Positions 58,196-64,000 of a stretch of DNA of 64,000 bases are shown here, in pieces. The position numbers and the translations under genes are program-made. The notes beneath the pieces are model-generated. The model made no database searches, had not been told where the DNA came from, and saw only the letters and a list, made by a program, of their open reading frames with translations. Location of the stretch: the NCBI GenBank assembly GCA_902783375.1, contig CACZQN010000049.1, forward strand, positions 39,620 to 103,619, given 5' to 3'. The stretch is from an uncultured Lachnospiraceae bacterium. Its GTDB lineage: Bacteria > Bacillota > Clostridia > Lachnospirales > Lachnospiraceae. Each line of letters starts with the position of its first letter. Position 1 is the stretch's first letter.

Positions 58196-59212
58196 TCACT
58201 TTTTGACCTTCTCCGTATCGGCAAGGTTAATCCACCCGGTGCCGTTCTTGAGTTTCCCCCATGTGATAGAATCCTTTGTCTTTTCCTCCGTAATTGTGTA
58301 AACTTCGTCTCTCTTCACGGTGGTTGCAACTGCATATTGCAGCCCTGGGCTTCTCCGCACTTCTGCTGAACGCTTTGTGATCTTCACCATATATGGAAGA
58401 TCCGTTTTTTCGGCTGGTTTCGATGTTGGTATACCCGCAGGCTTTTCCGTCATCTCAGCCATCATGGCATTGACTCTCTGGGCAATTTCACCCATTCTGT
58501 CGTACAGATAGTCGCCCGGGCAATCCGTCTGTGCAAAATCCCGATGCACGGTCATATTCGCTCCATTCGCATGAGCGATTCTTGATGCTGAGTCCGTCGT
58601 CCAGACAAGCTTTTTGATATCGTTTCTCGCGCAGACATCCGCCACAAGCTTAATCAGCGATTCATATGCCACATCATTCACCTTGTACGGTGCAGATGGA
58701 TCAGAAGCAACCACGATTGTGATCGCGCGGTGATCGTTTGGTGCATTACTGCTGCACCAGGAACGGTCCCTCTCCTCAACGCACATACCAATCACACCGT
58801 CCTTGTCAACAATGTAATTGGCGCTGGCCTGATACTTTGTCTGTGCATACACTTCAGCCAAAACCCAGAACGTAAACTGTCCTTTCGCCATATGAATCGT
58901 GATCGTGTCAATCTTATGATTTCTGGTGACGGTCTTGTTCGGCGAAATTCTGTAATTGCTGGCAATGAGCGAGCTGTTTGTGAAGTTGATGTTTTCCCCG
59001 TTGATCGAAAAAACGGTACCTGCTAACGTAGCATCGTCGCGTTCAGCCTCCAGATCATCAACCTCAGGATCATAACCGTCAATTACTTCTGCAATTTCTT
59101 CATCGGTTACATCGATGTCTTCCTCAATCTGTGCCTTGTTTCCGGCACATCCTGCAAGCAGGCACATGCAGAGCAGCAGGATCACCACTTTACCAAACTT
59201 ATTTCTTTTCAC
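58196..59212 (-). CDS. Lipoprotein N-acetylmuramoyl-L-alanine amidase with SH3-like domain
   Basis: 338 aa from the GTG at 59212 (GAGG six bases upstream), overlapping the surface-protein stop by 14 bases. Signal peptide with lipobox LAG-Cys22. Amidase_2/PGRP-like domain about 90-260: 'TITIHMAKGQ' (zinc His), 'SANYIVDKDGVIG', 'MTVHRDFAQTDCPGDYLYD' (zinc His and Cys). A C-terminal bacterial SH3 domain (about 275-335, 'AEVRRSPGLQYAV', 'WGKLKNGTGWINL') should bind the wall. It cleaves the bond between muramic acid and the stem peptide. Coupling to the surface protein suggests a joint task at the wall. Confidence 0.88.
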   Translation of the reverse strand: MKRNKFGKVVILLLCMCLLAGCAGNKAQIEEDIDVTDEEIAEVIDGYDPEVDDLEAERDDATLAGTVFSINGENINFTNSSLIASNYRISPNKTVTRNHKIDTITIHMAKGQFTFWVLAEVYAQTKYQASANYIVDKDGVIGMCVEERDRSWCSSNAPNDHRAITIVVASDPSAPYKVNDVAYESLIKLVADVCARNDIKKLVWTTDSASRIAHANGANMTVHRDFAQTDCPGDYLYDRMGEIAQRVNAMMAEMTEKPAGIPTSKPAEKTDLPYMVKITKRSAEVRRSPGLQYAVATTVKRDEVYTITEEKTKDSITWGKLKNGTGWINLADTEKVKK

Positions 59213-62200
59213 CAGAAGCCTCTTTTTTCTTTTGCTTGTTTCTGACAATGATTGCGCCAGTACCAACAGCCACCGCACCGAGCCCTGCGATCAGGATGAT
59301 CGGAGTCCCTCCGCCGAATGTCGTTCCTGTGATTGGTGCGTCGCCGGTACGTTTCGTCTCAGCGGTATACTTCTGCCCGTTCACATCAAATACCGCCGTG
59401 TAGGTATAGTTGATCGTAGTCGGAACAAAGATACGAGAGGCGGCACGGGAATTCTCATCATGTGTTTCTGTAACGATGCCTTCATACGGACCATCTGTTT
59501 CTCCACAATCTGCACAGGTAAGGATCATTGTGCAGCCCTTCATATCTTCTGACCAGGTATACTCCGGCTGCCAGGAATGCTCGTGCTCCTCTTCCGGGAT
59601 CTCCTCAGGAATCGATTCATCCTCAGGCGATGTAACTTCAACCAACTGTGTTTGTTCCGTTGTATAAGTCTGTCCGTTTACATCGAATACCGCTGTGTAG
59701 TGATAAGCGGGTACAGGAGCAATGATAAACTCGGAATTCTTTTCATCGTCGTGTGATTCAGTGACCACGCCTTCATACGGGCCTTCTGCTTCCCCGCAGT
59801 CTTTACAGACAAGATTCATAGTGCAGCTGGTGAAATCTTCTGACCAGGTATACTGCGGTTCGAAAGCATGTCCTTTCGCCTCGATCTCTTCTGTTCTTGT
59901 ATCTGTATGCGGCTTTACCGTTGCCGTATAGGTGCGCTCTCCAGGTTCTGTACAGGACGGTTCTCTTGTGACCGTCGATGTGATTTCTGCAGGTACTGTC
60001 CTTTTTTCACCACAGTCAGCGCAGGCCAGCGTGAAAGAGGCGCTTTCTGTTCCGTTCCATTCCCATACCGGATTTCCCCATGTATGTCCTGTGGCAGGAA
60101 CGCTCTCCGTATAGGAAGGCGGATTGTTGTACTTTGCGTTCGCAAATGGTTCTGCCGTGTAAGTAACCTCTCCATCCTCTGTACAGGTTGGCTCTTTTGT
60201 GATCGTGGCAATCGTATTCACAGTCTCTGCCCCGTCAACATGCGTATGATCTCTCTGGCATACCCTTTTTGCTGTGATCTTCTTATGATCGGCAGAAAAC
60301 TGATATACGACTTCCCATATGTGACCCTTTTTTCCAAACTTGTTGGTATATGTCTGAAGTTCTTTTGTGAAGTTGTCGTCTGTGAAGTATGCGCTGTACC
60401 GCTTTTCACCGTACTCGAAACAGGTTGGTTCTTTGATGATCTCTACTGTTGGAGTTCCTGTCTGCGCATAGAGAGTTTTGTTACAGCGCCGACATTTGCA
60501 ATATGCCCCAAAATAATCGACCGTTCCATCTCCTGGGAACGACGGATAATAGTGGTAATCATAGCAATCGTGTGACGGTGCAGCCCCTCCCGGAATTGTC
60601 TGTGAGGTAACGATATCATCCGGAAGTTCCTTATAGAATACACTGTCCTCCGGGAAATCCGTCTTTTCAAAGGAAAATACCCGGTCGCCATACTTGGTAC
60701 ATTGATCGATCTCGTTCTCCCAGACATCCGAAACATGTGTACTGATTGTCGCTTCATGTTCAACCGCATTGTCATGCATGCTGCATATCGCCTTTACGGT
60801 TACAGTGGAATAGTCTTCTGACCATTCAACCGTATAGTGCAGATTGTGCTTGCGCGGAACGGTCCCATAGTATGCTGTGCAGATTGTTCTTCTGACAAGC
60901 CGATTGTATATGGTATCCTTCTGCCATTCCCGGAAGACATACTCAAGAGTCTCCGTTGGTTCCCTCTTCGGTATGTGGTCAGCCAGGAGCTTGTCAATGT
61001 CTGCTCCTTCCGGCCCGTAGATCCGATCATAAAATTCCCTACTGAGTCCGTTATAGATGTATAATTCCAGTAAAACGTAGGTGGCGAATTTCGGTGTGAG
61101 GTCCATATCCTCTGTAATCTTCGCAGGTATGTCCCCTCCTTTGAATGTCCACTTGTCGAACTTGTATCGATAATCTGCTGTTGTGGAAACTTTTTCAGGT
61201 TCTGTATCAGGGTATAAACCGTCAAGCGAACCGCCAAAAGGAACACTGACCTCAGACAGAACACTGCCGTCCGTATTCAGAAAACGGACAGTCAAGGGTT
61301 CTGCTTCAGCCCCGCAGGCACAGATCCCATTTTCATCAAAGGTATGTTTTTCTTCTCCTGTCGTCCCACAGAGTTTGCAGGTCCAGGTATGTTTATCTCC
61401 TTCTCCGGAATACTTGCATTCCTTATCCGAATGTTCACACGGATAGATGTAGATTTCCAGATTATTAAAGCAGCCTTCAACCTTCTTATCGTTATCTTCT
61501 GTAATGTCTATATCTCCGGATGGATGTTTGATTCTGACAAACATATTGTCGGAGAAATTGATATAACCGTTAGGCCTTTTATCCTGAAACCATTCTCCGT
61601 CTTCGCCACTGCCGAAAGCACCATCGGAATGGTTTCCTCCTCTGGCTGTAATCGTGCCTCCTTTGAGGGTGAATGTAGACCCAAATGAATCCGGTGACTC
61701 ATGCAGACCGTAAGACATGATTCCATCCGTGTTCTTTCCTCCACCGATGGCCGAACCGCCGTCAGATCCCTGGGCATAAATATTGCCTCCGGTCATATAG
61801 AATTTGTACAGTGACGTGCCTCCGTCTTTACCGCTGCCGATCCCGGCACCGTCCACACCGGCATAAGCTTTGACCTCACCGCCAAACATGAAGAATTCTC
61901 CTCCACGGCCGCCGAAGTAGCCGCCGCCGATCCCGGCTGCTCCCGGACCGCCGTATGCCTCTATTGTTCCGCCGTATATTCTTGTGTATCCACAGTTTGG
62001 ACCAGTACTCGAACTTCCGCCGCCGATACCTGCGCCGCCATCTTTAAAACCGGCTCCTCCGGATCCGCCCTGGGCATAGATCGATCCTGCATACGAATAA
62101 AGCGCTCCGCCATCACCGCCGACACCGCCGCCGATACCTGCAGCTCCACCGGCTCCGCCAAAAGCATATACATTGACACCATGCACATTGAGCGTGCCGC

Positions 62201-62624
62201 CGTCACCATTGCCGCCGATGGCAGCACAGCTATCGTGATTGTTCGCATACGCGCGAAGCATTCCCGTTCCCTTCTTCTGTCCATAGAGGGTGAGCGTATG
62301 ATCTTTTTTCAGCTTTATGCCGCCCTTTACGATAAACGTGCAATCATCCAGGATGATGATCTTGACATCTGTTCCGTCGATTGTGATGCGGTCCTCTATG
62401 GTGACGTCTCCCTTAACCACATACCAGCCGTCTGCAAGGGACCTCGTACCGCTTGTGATCTCTACGCAGTCCGTCCTGTTTTTTTCAGTGACCTTACCAC
62501 TTTCATCATAATCCAGATAGCTGGCCGAAATTGCTGCATATGCCGGCGCAGATGTCCTGAACATCATCGCAGCAGTCAGCAAAAACAGAACGATGATCCA
62601 TATCTGTTTCATTTGTAATCTCAT
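59199..62624 (-). CDS. Large Cys-rich surface protein with Gly-rich beta-helix and C-terminal membrane anchor
   Basis: 1141 aa. Signal peptide about 1-31; a carbohydrate-binding/beta-helix-like region (about 50-390) with Gly-rich repeats of the type GGxIYAxGGxGGAGIGGG; an InlB-like segment (about 445-505, 'VRFLNTDGSVLSEVSVPFGG'); then Cys-rich modules with CxxC pairs (CKLCG, CKCRRC, CADCG, CKDCG, CADCG). The end is one helix (about 1103-1125) and a Lys-rich tail, with no LPXTG, so it is held by the membrane. Start ATG at 62624 with AAAGGAG eight bases upstream. Probably a surface adhesin or wall-associated structure; function unknown. Confidence 0.82.
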   Translation of the reverse strand: MRLQMKQIWIIVLFLLTAAMMFRTSAPAYAAISASYLDYDESGKVTEKNRTDCVEITSGTRSLADGWYVVKGDVTIEDRITIDGTDVKIIILDDCTFIVKGGIKLKKDHTLTLYGQKKGTGMLRAYANNHDSCAAIGGNGDGGTLNVHGVNVYAFGGAGGAAGIGGGVGGDGGALYSYAGSIYAQGGSGGAGFKDGGAGIGGGSSSTGPNCGYTRIYGGTIEAYGGPGAAGIGGGYFGGRGGEFFMFGGEVKAYAGVDGAGIGSGKDGGTSLYKFYMTGGNIYAQGSDGGSAIGGGKNTDGIMSYGLHESPDSFGSTFTLKGGTITARGGNHSDGAFGSGEDGEWFQDKRPNGYINFSDNMFVRIKHPSGDIDITEDNDKKVEGCFNNLEIYIYPCEHSDKECKYSGEGDKHTWTCKLCGTTGEEKHTFDENGICACGAEAEPLTVRFLNTDGSVLSEVSVPFGGSLDGLYPDTEPEKVSTTADYRYKFDKWTFKGGDIPAKITEDMDLTPKFATYVLLELYIYNGLSREFYDRIYGPEGADIDKLLADHIPKREPTETLEYVFREWQKDTIYNRLVRRTICTAYYGTVPRKHNLHYTVEWSEDYSTVTVKAICSMHDNAVEHEATISTHVSDVWENEIDQCTKYGDRVFSFEKTDFPEDSVFYKELPDDIVTSQTIPGGAAPSHDCYDYHYYPSFPGDGTVDYFGAYCKCRRCNKTLYAQTGTPTVEIIKEPTCFEYGEKRYSAYFTDDNFTKELQTYTNKFGKKGHIWEVVYQFSADHKKITAKRVCQRDHTHVDGAETVNTIATITKEPTCTEDGEVTYTAEPFANAKYNNPPSYTESVPATGHTWGNPVWEWNGTESASFTLACADCGEKRTVPAEITSTVTREPSCTEPGERTYTATVKPHTDTRTEEIEAKGHAFEPQYTWSEDFTSCTMNLVCKDCGEAEGPYEGVVTESHDDEKNSEFIIAPVPAYHYTAVFDVNGQTYTTEQTQLVEVTSPEDESIPEEIPEEEHEHSWQPEYTWSEDMKGCTMILTCADCGETDGPYEGIVTETHDENSRAASRIFVPTTINYTYTAVFDVNGQKYTAETKRTGDAPITGTTFGGGTPIILIAGLGAVAVGTGAIIVRNKQKKKEASGEKK
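59352..59870. repeat. Two tandem coding modules in the surface protein
   Basis: The C-terminal modules encoded at 59870-59652 and 59579-59352 share 'YTWSED..CTM.L.C.DCGE..GPYEG.VTE.HD' and 'YTAVFDVNGQ.YT', and clear base-level similarity. They look like a recent internal duplication separated by an acidic linker. Confidence 0.85.
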
Positions 62625-62727
62625 GCTTGAAACTCCTTTGTGTTACTTTTTATCTTATCCTGTCAGGAGCGGCAGTTAGGAAACAACATGCAAAATGAAG
62701 CAATCGTTTCCCCCTTACAAAAAGAAT

Positions 62728-62755
62728 GATATAACACTGTCCATCAAATGTCCAA
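62728..62755 (-). promoter_or_regulatory. Possible promoter of the surface protein-amidase unit
   Basis: Minus strand TTGGAC (62755-62750), 16 bases, TATATC (62733-62728), about 105 bases before the start codon. Moderate match; a short repeated GGACA lies inside the spacer. Confidence 0.4.
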
Positions 62756-62799
62756 CAAAAAAGGACTAAAATAGTAAAATTCGAAAGTACAGGTCGAAA

Positions 62800-62842
62800 T
62801 AAGAAATCCCCCGGAAATCTTTCCAGGGGTTATTTCTTTTCA
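62800..62842 (-). terminator. Terminator of the small membrane protein gene
   Basis: On the minus strand AGAAATaACCCCtGGAAA pairs with TTTCCgGGGGgATTTCT around a 2-base loop, followed by TATTTC. It lies just after the stop at 62854. Confidence 0.75.
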
Positions 62843-62853
62843 GCGATTATTCT

Positions 62854-63201
62854 TCAATCCTTATCGCTCTTCTCATCATAGGTCATCTTCTGTACTGCTT
62901 TCGGATCGAAGTACTGCATACTTGCCCATCTTCCATGGTTCTGGAATTCTCCGAATCCTGCAACGTTGGCATCTCCGGTCTCGATCTGATCCGGATCTCC
63001 GCTCTGCGCTTTGCGCTTGCGGCTCCTGTAGGTGCTGAACCCCGCGAAGGCAATCACACCTAGAATCAGGAGGAACATCAGGATCGCTGTCAGATCACTG
63101 CCTGGAGCTGCCTGTCTGCCGATCATAAGGACCAGGAACATTGCCGCCACGATCATCGCCGGAATCAATACATACCAGATCTGGAATCTCTTCTTTGTCA
63201 T
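62854..63201 (-). CDS. Small membrane protein of unknown function
   Basis: 115 aa. Two helices (about 8-28 and 37-57) separated by a short Gly/Ala loop, then a basic turn (YRSRKRKAQ) and a soluble acidic tail of about 50 residues ('VAGFGEFQNHGRWASMQYFDP'). No family recognised. AGGAGG-type ribosome site (GAGGAGGGCAAG) precedes the ATG. It has its own terminator and appears monocistronic; 232 bases upstream contain no gene, only AT-rich sequence with a TATAAT box near 63263. Confidence 0.75.
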   Translation of the reverse strand: MTKKRFQIWYVLIPAMIVAAMFLVLMIGRQAAPGSDLTAILMFLLILGVIAFAGFSTYRSRKRKAQSGDPDQIETGDANVAGFGEFQNHGRWASMQYFDPKAVQKMTYDEKSDKD

Positions 63202-63432
63202 CTTGCCCTCCTCTCTCAGAAACTGCTATGCAGAATTCTTGTGTTCGATTCATTTTTGTTCATTATAAGAGAAGAATATGACAGATTCATGTCAGGACAG
63301 TACCGGTGTAAATCCAAACTCATCAGCTACAGTTTTGAAGCTCTTTCGTATAATATATACACATATAGGAACATCGTCCCTTTTGACTTCTCTAATCATT
63401 TTTCTTTTCTCCCATCGTTCTCTTAACTGCAA

Positions 63433-63762
63433 TTATAACTTCCTTATGATGTCATTATCAAAATAGTAAATGTCTTCCCTTTTATATCCGTACTTCGATC
63501 CTCTGACACTGATGTGCGGCTCAAATGTAAAGTAGCTGACATCACCGAGCTTTGTATTGTTGCCCTTTTCAATGTATATCCGGTCATCCTTCCTACGAAC
63601 TATTGAATGGCCAAGATTTCCCATGAAATCCAGATTAATATAGCCCTCTGCCTTGATATACTCATTCATTCGGAAATACAGATCTTCAAAAGTCATGTGC
63701 GGACTGACAATTTCCTTCATCTTAAACAGAAGCCAACCGAGAAAATCTGTTATGCAAAACTC
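63433..63762 (-). pseudogene. 3' fragment of an M24-family metallopeptidase gene
   Basis: The frame from 63762 to the stop at 63433 encodes the C-terminal third of an M24 (creatinase/aminopeptidase P-like) enzyme: 'FMGNLGHSI' supplies the metal-binding His and 'YFTFEPHISVRG' the Glu. A stop at 63765-63763 closes the frame and the upstream two thirds, with the other metal ligands, are missing, replaced by the acyltransferase 3' end. An ATG at 63720 gives a 95-aa product, which would be inactive. Likely a deletion remnant; AT content is higher than in the neighbouring genes. Confidence 0.65.
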
Positions 63763-63783
63763 TCATCCAAAGAGAGTTTATGA

Positions 63784-64000
63784 TCAATTCTCCTTTTTTA
63801 TTCCCAGAACACACCATCTTATGATGGGTATGCGGCTCATTATCTCATACAAAAGAAATGAGCCCGCGAATGCTGCTATTGCAACCAACAGGTATACGAT
63901 GATGGGTGCAAGGGAGGGACACAGTGTATGCAGATACCATCCGCTGACCGCGATCATCAGATAATGGAACACGTATAAGCCCCATGATTTTTTGCACATC
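63784..64000 (-). CDS. Acyltransferase family membrane protein, C-terminal part (runs off right edge)
   Basis: Only about the last 72 residues are visible. 'KKSWGLYVFHYLMIAV' is a late-helix motif of the acyltransferase-3 family (O-acyl transfer to surface sugars), followed by two more helices (about 28-50) and a basic tail ending KKEN. The gene continues beyond position 64000, so its length, start and catalytic histidine cannot be checked. Confidence 0.65.
   Translation of the reverse strand, partial: MCKKSWGLYVFHYLMIAVSGWYLHTLCPSLAPIIVYLLVAIAAFAGSFLLYEIMSRIPIIRWCVLGIKKEN

Noticed and set aside
63201..63433. A hidden gene in the AT-rich gap
   Set aside because: Short frames on both strands lack ribosome sites and plausible composition; only a TATAAT-like box for the 115-aa gene could be noted.

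Overview
The window looks like chromosome from a low-GC-lineage Gram-positive (Firmicutes/Bacillota), most likely class Clostridia and closest in flavour to Lachnospiraceae, although its base composition is fairly GC-rich. This is inferred from gene content: an MecA adaptor, a TPP-riboswitch-controlled ThiT, an RqcH/FbpA homologue, a two-gene minimal SUF-type Fe-S system, a DUF5685/J-domain operon, AraM, a FeoB-associated Cys-rich peptide, strong AGGAGG ribosome binding sites, lipoboxes, and no outer-membrane genes. Most genes lie on the minus strand and are tightly packed, often overlapping by 4 to 23 bases. There is no rRNA, prophage, CRISPR array or complete insertion sequence.

Layout. 1-1622 (minus): pyrimidine salvage (udp, cdd), a small unknown gene and the start of recJ. 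1641-2746 (plus): an AEC-type permease with its own promoter and terminator. 2751-2930 (minus): a 6S RNA whose promoter lies across the stop codon of folC. 2938-10409 (minus): one competence/signalling transcription unit read as comEA, response regulator, histidine kinase, GerMN lipoprotein, comEC, folC. 10594-10774: a nested-palindrome element of unknown role. 10790-16595 (minus): a six-gene operon of unknown function encoding DUF5685, J-domain, membrane, leucine-rich-repeat, vWA and MoxR proteins. 16799-21290 (minus): lon, mecA, serS (protein quality control and seryl-tRNA), then tRNA-Ser(CGA). 21628-23960 (minus): a second, PhoPR-like two-component pair, divergent from a secreted Ig-like (BIG2) protein.

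25029-30651 (minus): amino-acid racemase, MATE transporter and a large secreted 5'-nucleotidase. 30776-32053: an unknown anchored protein. 32269-39505 (minus): a long housekeeping operon (unknown protein, rluF, ligA, metA, HAD phosphatase, two-part chromate transporter, truA). 39666-41559: Cys-rich peptide, rhomboid protease and a PfkB sugar kinase. 41734-44360 (plus): rqcH and a PHP phosphatase. 44495-46869 (minus): a MarR regulator heading two glycosyltransferases, divergent from an L,D-transpeptidase/ABC-F pair (47031-49576, plus) across a shared promoter region with a palindrome. 49659-54449 (minus): araM, araB and the minimal Fe-S genes smsC-smsB, closely spaced. 54567-54683: the 3' stub of a lost M3 peptidase. 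54802-55692: thiT with its TPP riboswitch. 55719-58116: GNAT, metallo-beta-lactamase-fold protein and anchored nuclease. 58196-62624: a large Cys-rich surface protein overlapping a lipoprotein amidase. 62854-64000: a small membrane protein, an M24 peptidase remnant and the end of an acyltransferase.

The best candidates for undescribed biology are (i) the six-gene J-domain/LRR/DUF5685/vWA/MoxR operon, (ii) the two-component plus GerMN-lipoprotein module inside the comEA-comEC operon, which has the same gene order as actinobacterial mtrA-mtrB-lpqB, (iii) the 181-base branched palindrome at 10594-10774, and (iv) an ABC-F protein whose sequence predicts one intact and one dead ATP site.
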